Positions 44,433 through 52,476 of a stretch of DNA of 64,000 bases are shown here, piece after piece. Positions within the stretch are counted from its first letter, which is position 1; each line of letters begins with the position of its first letter. The DNA is from Mixta intestinalis (GTDB lineage Bacteria; Pseudomonadota; Gammaproteobacteria; Enterobacterales; Enterobacteriaceae), in the NCBI RefSeq assembly GCF_009914055.1, contig NZ_CP028271.1, forward strand, positions 1,426,001-1,490,000, read 5' to 3'. The position numbers and the translations under genes are program-made. The notes beneath the pieces are model-generated. The model had not been told where the DNA came from, did not search any database, and saw only the letters and a program-made list of their open reading frames with translations.

Positions 44433-45365
44433 ATGCAAGAAAATCAAGCAACAAACAAAAAAGAGCAGTACAACCTGAACAAGCTACAAAAGCGTTTACG
44501 CCGCAACGTGGGCGAAGCCATTGCCGATTTCAATATGATTGAAGAAGGCGATCGCATTATGGTCTGTCTGTCTGGCGGCAAGGACAGTTACACCCTGCTG
44601 GAGATTTTGCGTAATTTACAGCAAAGCGCGCCGGTCAATTTTTCGCTGATCGCGGTTAACCTCGATCAAAAACAGCCGGGTTTCCCGGAGCATGTGCTGC
44701 CGCAGTATCTGGAATCTATTGGCGTCGAATATAAAATCGTCGAAGAAAACACCTACGGCATCGTTAAAGATAAAATTCCGGAAGGCAAGACCACCTGCTC
44801 ACTCTGCTCGCGCCTGCGCCGGGGTATCCTGTACCGCACCGCTACCGAACTGGGTTGCACCAAAATCGCGCTGGGACATCACCGCGACGATATCCTACAA
44901 ACGCTGTTTTTAAATATGTTCTATGGCGGCAAAATGAAGGGGATGCCGCCGAAACTGATGAGCGACGATGGCAAACATATTGTGATTCGTCCACTGGCCT
45001 ACTGCCGCGAGAAAGATATCGAACGCTTCGCTACTGCGCGTCAGTACCCGATTATTCCCTGCAACCTCTGTGGATCGCAGCCCAACCTGCAACGTCAGGT
45101 AATTGCCGAAATGCTGCGCGACTGGGACAAGCGTTATCCGGGACGTATCGAGACGATGTTCAGCGCGATGCAGAACGTGGTGCCTTCGCATCTGGCCGAT
45201 ACCGCGCTGTTTGATTTCAAAGGTATTCAGCACGGCAGCGAAGTGGTGGATGGCGGCGATCTCGCTTTCGATCGTGAAACGCTGCCGCTACAGCCGGTTG
45301 GCTGGCGGCAGGATGAAGAAGAGCCTGCCGCAGGCGAACGTCTCGACATTATCGAAGTAAAATAA
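44433..45365 (+). CDS. ttcA: tRNA 2-thiocytidine-32 synthetase
   Basis: 310-residue PP-loop ATPase with an iron-sulfur cluster that thiolates cytidine 32 of certain tRNAs. PP-loop CLSGGKDSYTLLEIL, cluster cysteines CSLCSRLRRG and PCNLCGSQPN, GHHRDDILQTLFLNMFYGG (in part). Residues 10 onward (KKEQYNLNKLQKRLRRNVGEA, in part) match E. coli. The first nine (MQENQATNK) differ and may have been supplied by an integration event, because the Rac crossover lies in this early part. Intact. Confidence 0.96.
   Translation: MQENQATNKKEQYNLNKLQKRLRRNVGEAIADFNMIEEGDRIMVCLSGGKDSYTLLEILRNLQQSAPVNFSLIAVNLDQKQPGFPEHVLPQYLESIGVEYKIVEENTYGIVKDKIPEGKTTCSLCSRLRRGILYRTATELGCTKIALGHHRDDILQTLFLNMFYGGKMKGMPPKLMSDDGKHIVIRPLAYCREKDIERFATARQYPIIPCNLCGSQPNLQRQVIAEMLRDWDKRYPGRIETMFSAMQNVVPSHLADTALFDFKGIQHGSEVVDGGDLAFDRETLPLQPVGWRQDEEEPAAGERLDIIEVK
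44461..44485. other. Putative Rac-type attachment site in the 5' end of ttcA
   Basis: The sequence around AAGAGCAGTACAACCTGAAC at codons 11-17 of ttcA corresponds to the place where I recall the Rac attB in E. coli (GAACAATACAACCTGAAC). With the integrase remnant ending just upstream it is the probable junction. The second attachment half was not identified. Confidence 0.45.
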
Positions 45366-45371
45366 GCGGTT

Positions 45372-45404
45372 AGCCGCCATCCTCATCGGTCAGGGATGGC
45401 GGCT
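45372..45404 (+). terminator. Hairpin after ttcA
   Basis: AGCCGCCATCC and GGATGGCGGCT form a perfect 11-bp stem 6 bp past the ttcA stop. It also lies just beyond the stop of the small convergent ORF. No T-run. Confidence 0.7.
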
Positions 45405-45408
45405 CTGA

Positions 45409-45567
45409 TTAATGTTTCATATGAGGCGGTGGATCGATAATCGGATCGGGATTTGGTGCGGGATCGGGCTGTGGTTGTGGCTGAGGTATCGGCTCAGGAA
45501 TGGGAACCGGATCGGTAGGTACAGGGTCGGAAGCGGAAATCTGGTCGGGCGTCCACATCGTGCGCAT
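45409..45567 (-). CDS. Proline-rich small protein, unknown
   Basis: 52 residues from the ATG at 45567, which has a good AGGAG site 9 nt upstream. The body is a Pro-x repeat (VPIPEPIPQPQPQPDPAPNP, residues 21-40) with acidic and Gln residues between prolines, ending PPPHMKH. No signal peptide or membrane helix. It starts 65 nt downstream of the FnrS terminator. The only frame reaching further upstream runs into FnrS and is not credible. Pro-rich small ORFs can be artefacts, but the ribosome site supports translation. I know no function. Confidence 0.55.
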   Translation of the reverse strand: MRTMWTPDQISASDPVPTDPVPIPEPIPQPQPQPDPAPNPDPIIDPPPHMKH

Positions 45568-45631
45568 ATCGTTTCTCCTCTTCTGCTGAATGATTAAGCA
45601 TAGAAGAAGTTGTAGATGCTGGCGAAGCGGC

Positions 45632-45752
45632 AAAAAAAAGCCGGCTTTCAGGCCGGCGTCGTACGAATCAATTGTGCTATGCAGTAATTCAAAAAAAGGA
45701 AGTAAGACAATATGGAGCGCAACGCCCATCGCTTGACGTTGCATTCACCTGC
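45632..45752 (-). ncRNA. fnrS: FnrS small regulatory RNA
   Basis: The minus strand from 45752 reads GCAGGTGAATGCAACGTC, continues through GCGATGGGCGTTGCGCTCC, TCTTACTTCC and TGCATAGCACAATTGATTCG, and ends in a GCCGGC-type hairpin with eight T's. This is nearly identical to E. coli FnrS as I recall it (122 nt; here 121). FnrS is an Hfq-dependent RNA made anaerobically that represses aerobic-metabolism mRNAs such as sodA, sodB and maeA. It lies upstream of zntB's end, the E. coli neighbourhood (zntB side). An FNR box sits about 42 bp upstream of the start. Confidence 0.93.
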
Positions 45753-45787
45753 GAGAGAGAGCTTGCCCCAGTCATCTATAACGTTTA

Positions 45788-45801
45788 TTGATGCCGATCA
45801 G
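45788..45801 (-). promoter_or_regulatory. FNR box of fnrS
   Basis: TTGAT-GCCG-ATCAG has nine of ten FNR consensus positions. Its centre (45794.5) is about 42 bp upstream of the FnrS 5' end, the class II activation position. Confidence 0.85.
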
Positions 45802-45837
45802 CTTTTTTTCGCTTTTCACTTCCCCTGTATCCAGCAT

Positions 45838-46821
45838 TTATAACCACTTACGTTTGTGCAACCACAGGGCAACGACACCCACCAACAACACTAACATCAG
45901 ACAGAAAATCGCAAAGCCATAATGACTCTCGGCACCGGGGATTCCGCCCAGATTGACGCCAAACAGACCGGTCAGAAAGGTGGTGGGAAGAAAGATCATC
46001 GCCAGCAGCGACATAGTATAGGTGCGCCGGTTCATCGCTTCCGCCATCACCGACGCGATTTCATCGGCCAGCACCGCGGTACGCGCAACGCTGGCGTCGA
46101 GATCGTCCAGCCCGCGCCCCAGTCTGTCGGATATCTCCTGCATACGCCTCCGCTCATCGTCATCCATCCAGCCCAGCTTTTCGCTTGCCAGCCGTGCGTA
46201 GACATCACGCTGCGGGGCCATATAGCGCCGCATAACAATCAGCTGCTTGCGCAACAGCGCCAGTTCACCACGAGCCGGTACGCTTTGATCCATCAGCGCA
46301 TCTTCCAGCTCAATGATTTTATCCTGTAAATCTTCAATAAATTCGCTGGCGTGATCGGTCAGGACATCGCACAGCTCCACCAGCCAACTGCCGCCATCAA
46401 CCGGTCCGTTACCGTTTTGCAGCTCGGTCAGTACCTCATCAATAGCGTAAACCTTACGGCGGCGGGTTGATACAATCAGTTTGTCGTTGATGAATACCCG
46501 AATGGCGACCAGCTGATCGGGACGTGAATCGCTGTTCAGGTTGACGCTGCGCAGCGTAATCATAAAGCCGTCGCCCAGCCGACTGACGCGCGGGCGCAGA
46601 CTATCGCCCGCCAGCGCATCACGCACGGTATCAGGGATTAGCGGCGTTGAGTTCAGCCATTCAGCGCTCTGCTTGTGGGTATAGTTAAGGTGCAGCCAGC
46701 AGGGGCGCTCACAGTGAATCACATCTTTATCTTCAATCGGGATCAGCCCGCCCTGTCCGTCAAGCTGACAGGCAATAATCGCATCTGAAACCTGTAGCGC
46801 TTTTCCTTCAATGACGTTCAC
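45838..46821 (-). CDS. zntB: Zinc transporter ZntB
   Basis: CorA-family inner-membrane zinc transporter, 327 residues, identical in length to E. coli. A large cytoplasmic N-terminal domain (HPCWLHLNY-like segment here ERPCWLHLNY; RDALAGDSLRPRVSRLGDG) precedes two C-terminal helices. The pore motif GVN is in FLTGLFGVNLGGIPG, and the end is LHKRKWL. I use the GTG at 46821: AGAGG lies 6 nt upstream and the length then equals the family's. The upstream reading to 46929 is an extension. Transcribed towards fnrS. Confidence 0.93.
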   Translation of the reverse strand: MNVIEGKALQVSDAIIACQLDGQGGLIPIEDKDVIHCERPCWLHLNYTHKQSAEWLNSTPLIPDTVRDALAGDSLRPRVSRLGDGFMITLRSVNLNSDSRPDQLVAIRVFINDKLIVSTRRRKVYAIDEVLTELQNGNGPVDGGSWLVELCDVLTDHASEFIEDLQDKIIELEDALMDQSVPARGELALLRKQLIVMRRYMAPQRDVYARLASEKLGWMDDDERRRMQEISDRLGRGLDDLDASVARTAVLADEIASVMAEAMNRRTYTMSLLAMIFLPTTFLTGLFGVNLGGIPGAESHYGFAIFCLMLVLLVGVVALWLHKRKWL

Positions 46822-47046
46822 GTCATGCCTCTTAAGCCGCAGAATCAATACGATACAGTCTAGCCTGCCGCCATGCAGAAGCAATCCTTCTGCGGTTATC
46901 GGAAGACAGACAACCGGGGAAAAGTGCAACAGAACGCGACGTTAACCGCGTTTGAAAGAGGAACGGACAGAAAACGCCCCGGCAGACCGGGGCGAAGGAG
47001 ATGCGGGCAGGATACGCCGCGAAGCGCACTAAAGCCGTGTTATGCT

Positions 47047-48663
47047 TCAGTGCTTCACAATATAAAGCTGGCGGCTGTAGGCGACATCCTCCGGGTTATT
47101 AATCGGATATCCTTTCACCCACGGCTTAATTAAGCGTGCGTTAGTATATTGGTAGATTGGCGCTATCGGTGCCTGCTCCTCGATAATCTGCTCGGCGCGA
47201 TTATAGTCTTCGTTACGTGCCTGCGCGTTACTTTCCTTGCTTGCCTGCGCCAGTACCGCATCATATTCCGCGCTCTGGAAACGGGCAATATTCCCGCTAT
47301 GGCTGGAGGTCAGCAGGCTCAGAAAGGTTGACGGCTCATTGTAGTCACCTACCCAGGAAGCGCGGATAACATCAAACTTGCCGCTATTACGGCTGTCGAT
47401 GTAGGTTTTCCACTCCTGATTCTGTAACTTAACCTCCACGCCGAGATTCTTTTTCCACATTGAAGCCACGGCAATTGCAATTTTTTGGTGGTTTTCCGAG
47501 GAGTTGTATAACAGCGTTAAACGCAACGGTTTCGTGGGTCCGTAGCCTGCCGCAGCCAGCAGTGCTTTCGCCTGGGTATTCAATTCTTCCTGCCCGTGCT
47601 GCTGTAAGAAAGACGGTTTGGCTGAAAGCCCGCCGTCACGTCAGGGGTAAAATGCCAGGCAGGTTTTTCACCGGCCCCCAGAACTTTCTCAGCGATAATG
47701 CGGCGGTCGATGCTCCATGACAGTGCCTGGCGCACACGTGCGTCAGCCGTCGGCCCCTGCTGCGTATTAAACGCGTAATAGTAGGTGCCTAGCTGATCGG
47801 GCGTATAAACCTCGCCCGGCAGCGTCTTTTTCAGCATGTTATAGAGATTTTTAGGAAAGGATTCGGTGATATCAATATCACCGGCGCGATAACGTTTGGT
47901 GGCCCCGGATTCGTCATTAATCGGCAGAAAGGTGACCTGATTAATGACCGAGTGTGCGTTATCCCAGTAGTGAGTGTTGCGCACCAGCACGATTTTTTCA
48001 TTTACCACCCGATTTTGCAGCCGATAGGCACCGTTACCCACCAGATGTCCCGGTGCTGTCCAGCTATCACCCCATTGCTCAATAGCCTGATGTGGTACAG
48101 GATAAAGGCTGGCGTGCGCCGTCAGGCTGGGAAACCAGGGTACCGGACGTTCCAGCGTCACTTTCAGATGATAGTTATCCAGCGCAGTGACGCCCAGGCT
48201 TTCCGGCGGCTGGTGTCCCAGAATTATGGCTTCCGCATTCTGAATTGCCGCCCAGACCGGCAAACCATGCAAACGGCGAGGCGTTTTTACTGTCTATCAA
48301 CCGTTGCCAGCTGTAAACAAAATCATGCGCGGTTACCGGTTCACCATCGGACCAGCGCGCATCCTGACGCAGGGTGAAGATCCAGCTCTGGTTATCATTA
48401 CTCTGCCAGCTAAGCGCAACGCCGGGTACAACTTTTCCGTCCGCATCCTGATTGGTTAGCCCTTCAAAGAGATCGCGCAGTACCTGAATTTCCGGCAGGC
48501 CTACCGCTTTAATCGGATCGAGCGATACGGGTTCATCTTTAATATGTCGTACGATTTCCTGACGCTCGGCCAGCTGCACACCGGGCGGTACGTCTGCCGC
48601 CTGCGCCGCAGAAAAAAGCGTGGTCAGCAAAAACGCGCCCAACGTAATGCGAAATGATTTCAT
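47047..48663 (-). pseudogene. mppA: Murein tripeptide-binding protein MppA, two frameshifts
   Basis: Periplasmic peptide-binding protein (SBP family 5) that delivers murein tripeptide L-Ala-gamma-D-Glu-Dap to Opp. The signal peptide MKSFRITLGAFLLTTLFSAAQA is intact. Near 48252 an extra G (CTGGGCGG for CTGGCGG) shifts the frame. Near 47622 one A is missing (CCAAACCG for CCAAAACCG), which shifts it back. With both repaired the product is 538 residues, close to the E. coli 537, and all three segments align well (GTYYYAFNTQQGPTAD, TLLYNSSENHQKIAIAVASMW in part, INNPEDVAYSRQLYIVKH). Without repair it would end near residue 160. Confidence 0.88.
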
Positions 48664-48865
48664 CTTGTCCTACCTTTAAAGCTGCCGGAATGGCTAAAGC
48701 GTGACGGAGGCTTATGCTAACCGGCACGTTAATGCAAATTATTGATCCTGAACCAGCTATTTTACCATTTACTCGTTGCCGTTTAACGGTCTGCGAGGCT
48801 TTTCACAGGCATTAATGATAACGCCATGTCTACACGGCTTCCGGCGAAGCACGCTAAACCAGCCA

Positions 48866-49843
48866 TTAACTGGCAGCAGTAAAATCGATTCTGCCGCTAC
48901 CGAACTGTAAACCCGGCTCCACATCCACTGCCAGCCAGGTCGGCCCGTCAAGATCGACAAAACGCGCCCGCGTTACCAATGGCAACGCGGCGCTGATGGC
49001 ACGCGAGGTACAGAGCATACAGCCCAGCATCAGGTCGAGTCCGGCCTGTTCAGCTTCGCTGGCAAGCGCCAACGCTTCGGTCAGCCCACCGGTTTTATCC
49101 AGTTTGATATTAATCATCTCATAGCGCTGGCGCAGTGCCGCCAGGCTGCTGCGCGTATGGCAGCTTTCATCAGCGCATATCGGCAGCGGGTGGATAAAGT
49201 TAGCCAGCGCTTCGTCATCGGTAGCGGGCAGCGGCTGTTCCAGCATCTCTACGCCAAGATCGGCCAGCAGCTGACAGCGGGCGGCCAACCCTTCGCTATG
49301 CCAGGACTCATTTGCATCGACAATCAGCCGCGCCTCCGGCACTGTACTACGAATCGCCATCAACCGTTCGGTAATCAGGTGGTTATCGAGCTTAATTTTC
49401 AGCAAGACGGCACCGTTTTCCCACAGGGCCAGCGCACTGGATGCCATCAGCTCCGGCGTATCCAGCGTGACGGTCTGCGCCATGCTGACGCTGTCGGGCA
49501 ACGTGACGCTAAGATGCTGACACAGCGTTTGTTGCTGCTGGCGACAGGCCAGATCCCATAATGCACAGTCGATAGCGTTACGCGCCGCTCCGGCGGGCAG
49601 CGCCTGCTGCAACGCTTCGCGCGTCATTCCCCGCTCCAGCTGCGGCAGCAGTAAAGTGATTTGCGCCAGCACCGAGGCTTCACTTTCGCCATAGCGCGGA
49701 TAAGGCGTACATTCGCCCACACCCTTAACGCCATCCTCTTCCAGTTCTACCACCACTACGCCTGCCTGTTCACGGCTGCCGCGGGCAATGACAAAAGGTT
49801 TAATTAGCGGCCATGCTTCCGGATAAACTTTAACCGTTCTCAT
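48866..49843 (-). CDS. ycjG: L-Ala-D/L-Glu epimerase
   Basis: Enolase-superfamily enzyme of 325 residues that converts L-Ala-D-Glu from murein turnover to L-Ala-L-Glu. Catalytic Lys pair in LLKIKLD (KxK) and IKLDKTGG. Metal ligands Asp in VDANESW, Glu in EQPLP, Asp in CADESCH. It follows mppA in the recycling context; the E. coli neighbour mpaA is not present. Divergent from tpx. Confidence 0.94.
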   Translation of the reverse strand: MRTVKVYPEAWPLIKPFVIARGSREQAGVVVVELEEDGVKGVGECTPYPRYGESEASVLAQITLLLPQLERGMTREALQQALPAGAARNAIDCALWDLACRQQQQTLCQHLSVTLPDSVSMAQTVTLDTPELMASSALALWENGAVLLKIKLDNHLITERLMAIRSTVPEARLIVDANESWHSEGLAARCQLLADLGVEMLEQPLPATDDEALANFIHPLPICADESCHTRSSLAALRQRYEMINIKLDKTGGLTEALALASEAEQAGLDLMLGCMLCTSRAISAALPLVTRARFVDLDGPTWLAVDVEPGLQFGSGRIDFTAAS

Positions 49844-49938
49844 CTTTTTCTCTCGTTAGCGGCAACAGGAACGCCACGGATGCGATGCACTTCGCAATAT
49901 ACGCAGTCCCGGCGGCGTTGGAAGATTACTGTCTGTTA

Positions 49939-49944
49939 TATAAT
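49939..49944 (+). promoter_or_regulatory. Candidate tpx promoter -10
   Basis: A perfect TATAAT lies 69 bp before the tpx ATG. The -35 is not distinct. It is the only consensus -10 in the ycjG-tpx gap. Confidence 0.45.
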
Positions 49945-50012
49945 TTACTGTCTCACCTTTGTCGGTTCCTTTACACTGTTAATCTTGTTAAGCAAAAGTA
50001 AAAGGATAGATT

Positions 50013-50516
50013 ATGTCTCAGACCGTTAATTTTCAGGGTAATCCGGTTAGCGTAGCAGGAGAATTCCCGCAGGCGGGCGAAAAAGCGCCTGCCTTTACGC
50101 TGGTGGCAAAAAACCTTTCTGACGTTTCTCTTTCCGACTATGCAGGAAAACGTAAGGTACTGAATATTTTTCCCAGTATCGATACCGGCGTTTGCGCCGC
50201 TTCAGTGCGCAAATTCAATCAACTGGCGGGCGAAATGGAGAACGCCGTCGTGCTGTGTATTTCTGCCGATCTGCCATTCGCGCAGTCGCGCTTTTGCGGC
50301 TCCGATGGGTTGTCTAACGTGGTGACGCTTTCCACCTTGCGCGGCGGCAACTTTAAGGAAGAGTATGGCGTTGCGATCGCTGATGGCCCGCTACAGGGGC
50401 TGACCGCGCGCGCCGTGGTAGTGCTGGATGAAAACGATACGGTACTCTACAGCCAGCTGGTAAATGAGATTACTACCGAGCCAGATTACGATGCCGCGCT
50501 GGCCGCGCTGAAGTAA
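50013..50516 (+). CDS. tpx: Thiol peroxidase
   Basis: Atypical two-cysteine peroxiredoxin of 167 residues that reduces hydroperoxides with thioredoxin. Peroxidatic Cys in PSIDTGVCAASVRKF (Cys61 in E. coli) and resolving Cys in SRFCGSDG (Cys95). An AAAGG site lies before the ATG. Single gene between ycjG and tyrR, as in E. coli. Confidence 0.97.
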   Translation: MSQTVNFQGNPVSVAGEFPQAGEKAPAFTLVAKNLSDVSLSDYAGKRKVLNIFPSIDTGVCAASVRKFNQLAGEMENAVVLCISADLPFAQSRFCGSDGLSNVVTLSTLRGGNFKEEYGVAIADGPLQGLTARAVVVLDENDTVLYSQLVNEITTEPDYDAALAALK

Positions 50517-50533
50517 CCTGACCGATGCGGTTT

Positions 50534-50551
50534 CGCCCCCGTCAGGGGGCG
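50534..50551 (+). terminator. Hairpin after tpx
   Basis: CGCCCCC-GTCA-GGGGGCG, a 7-bp GC stem with a tetraloop, 18 bp past the stop codon, with only a weak T-rich stretch after it. Confidence 0.65.
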
Positions 50552-50643
50552 CTATTCCTGATTACTTTTAAATATCAAAATTGCCTGTTCTGTTTCTTGT
50601 ATTCAAAGCGGATGCCCGAAGCGCCCGCTCATCACGCCACGGT

Positions 50644-52209
50644 TTAGCTTTCGCTTTCCCCTTTTTTCTGGCTCAGGCCATATTCGCGCAGCTTATTGGC
50701 AATGGCGGTATGAGAAACGCCCAGTCGTTTTGCCAGTTTGCGCGTGCTGGGATAAGAAAGGTAAAGGCGCGTCAGCACCGAACGTTCAAAGCGGCTGGTG
50801 ATCTCATCCAGCGAGCCTTCCATCGCCTGCTCATCCAGCGCCAGCTGCTCGGTAAACTCCGGCAGCATAATATCCTGCGGACGTAGCTCATAGCCATCCA
50901 GCTGCGCCAGCGCACGATAGAGCGCATTTTTCAGCTGACGCACGTTGCCCGGCCAGTTGTAACGCGTCAGAAACGCGTTGAGCTGCGGCGAAAGCCGGGG
51001 ACGCGCCACACCCTGCTCATCGGCAAAGCGCGCCACGAACAGCTCGGTTAACGGCAAAATATCCTGAGGGCGATCGCGCAACGGCGGCAGGTTTAACGTC
51101 AGCACATTAAGGCGGTAAAAGAGATCTTCACGAAACTCACCGCGCTGCACCAGCTCGGTCAGATTACGCTGCGTGGCGCAAATAACCCGCACATTCACAT
51201 GCACCTCATGCTCTTCTCCCACGCGGCGGAAAGTTCCGTCGTTAAGGAAGCGCAGCAGCTTAGTCTGCATCCGCGGTGACATTTCACCGATCTCATCCAG
51301 CAGCACCGAACCGCCGTTAGCCTGCTCGAAGAAACCTTTTTTACCTTCCAGCGCGTTGGGATAAGCCCCCGCCGCATGACCAAACAGCTCGCTTTCCGCC
51401 ACATCATCCGGCAGCGAAGCGCAGTTGAGCGCCAGGAACGGCTGTTTACCACGTGCGCTGCGCAGATGGCAGGCGCGCGCCAGCATATCCTTGCCGGTGC
51501 CGGTATCGCCAACGATCAGCAGCGGCGCATCAAGCATCGCCAGCTTGCGCGCCTGCTCCACTACCTGACGCATTTTTGGGCTGACCGCAACAATATGCTG
51601 AAACTCGCTGTCATCGTTGACCGCCAGATTTTGCAGCTGGCGTCCCATGCGGGCGGTGGATTTGAGCATCACCATCGCCCCAACCGGCAGCGCGGCGCCC
51701 TCTTCTTCCGCCGCATAGACGGGACGCGCCTCCAGCAAAAAGTCGCGTCCCTGAATCACCACGCGCTGCGTCTGCGCCTCAATCCGCTCGCCTTCCAGCC
51801 AGCGGGTGAAGTTAAACCCACTGACCAGCGAAGCGATGGCGTAGTTACGAATTTTATGTTCATCGAGGTCAAACAGGCTTTGCGCTGCGGGGTTCGCCAG
51901 CTCCACCTTGCCTTTCATATCAATGGAAAAAACCGGCTCCGGCATCGCGGTCAGCAAGGCGCTAAGCGCCCGATGTTCACGCTCCGACGGCATATAAGAG
52001 ATGGTGCGCACATCGGTAACGCCGGGAATACGACGTATTTCCGCCATTAGCTGACTGAACAGGTCAAAAGCGATAGCGGAAAAGTTAAGGTAGATACGAC
52101 CGATCGGCGCAATTTCAATCCCCCGTAGATCGATACTGCGTTCTACCAGCAGATCGAGCAGCTCACGGGCGAGACCAATTCGGTCCTGACAAAAGACTTC
52201 CAAACGCAT
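50644..52209 (-). CDS. tyrR: Aromatic amino acid regulator TyrR
   Basis: 521 residues (E. coli 513). N-terminal ACT domain (MRLEVFCQDRIGLARELLDL) and PAS region. A sigma-54-type AAA+ domain has Walker A GDTGTGKDMLA. The GAFTGA loop is replaced by HAAGAYPNA, as expected for TyrR, which does not work with sigma-54. C-terminal HTH STRKLAKRLGVSHTAIANKLRE (in part). It binds TyrR boxes to control aromatic amino acid synthesis and transport with Tyr, Phe or Trp. Confidence 0.96.
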   Translation of the reverse strand: MRLEVFCQDRIGLARELLDLLVERSIDLRGIEIAPIGRIYLNFSAIAFDLFSQLMAEIRRIPGVTDVRTISYMPSEREHRALSALLTAMPEPVFSIDMKGKVELANPAAQSLFDLDEHKIRNYAIASLVSGFNFTRWLEGERIEAQTQRVVIQGRDFLLEARPVYAAEEEGAALPVGAMVMLKSTARMGRQLQNLAVNDDSEFQHIVAVSPKMRQVVEQARKLAMLDAPLLIVGDTGTGKDMLARACHLRSARGKQPFLALNCASLPDDVAESELFGHAAGAYPNALEGKKGFFEQANGGSVLLDEIGEMSPRMQTKLLRFLNDGTFRRVGEEHEVHVNVRVICATQRNLTELVQRGEFREDLFYRLNVLTLNLPPLRDRPQDILPLTELFVARFADEQGVARPRLSPQLNAFLTRYNWPGNVRQLKNALYRALAQLDGYELRPQDIMLPEFTEQLALDEQAMEGSLDEITSRFERSVLTRLYLSYPSTRKLAKRLGVSHTAIANKLREYGLSQKKGESES

Positions 52210-52476
52210 TGGGTAGGCCTTACTGAATTTGGTAACAGCGAATTATGAAATAATACGCCAACTTGCGATAAGCCAGAAGCGCTCTGTCAGGATAAGTTGA
52301 CAGTACGCGGCGTTGGGCAAGAAGTGTAGCGGAAGCGTTATTGATAATCATGCGCTTCTGCCATTTTTTAGATGTTTATAACAAAATTTTTACTTAGACC
52401 AGAACAGCCGCTGGAGATGGTCCGCAAAAAAGCCCGATTTGTGCGCTTTGCGCCAGCGGGTAAACGTAGCGGCAGA

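Noticed and set aside
45409..45744. 111-codon ORF on the minus strand
   Set aside because: Its first half is the FnrS RNA read as protein and crosses the FnrS terminator; only the last 52 codons have a plausible ribosome site.
50644..52209. TyrR as a sigma-54 activator
   Set aside because: The AAA+ domain lacks GAFTGA, as known TyrR proteins do, so sigma-54 dependence should not be inferred.
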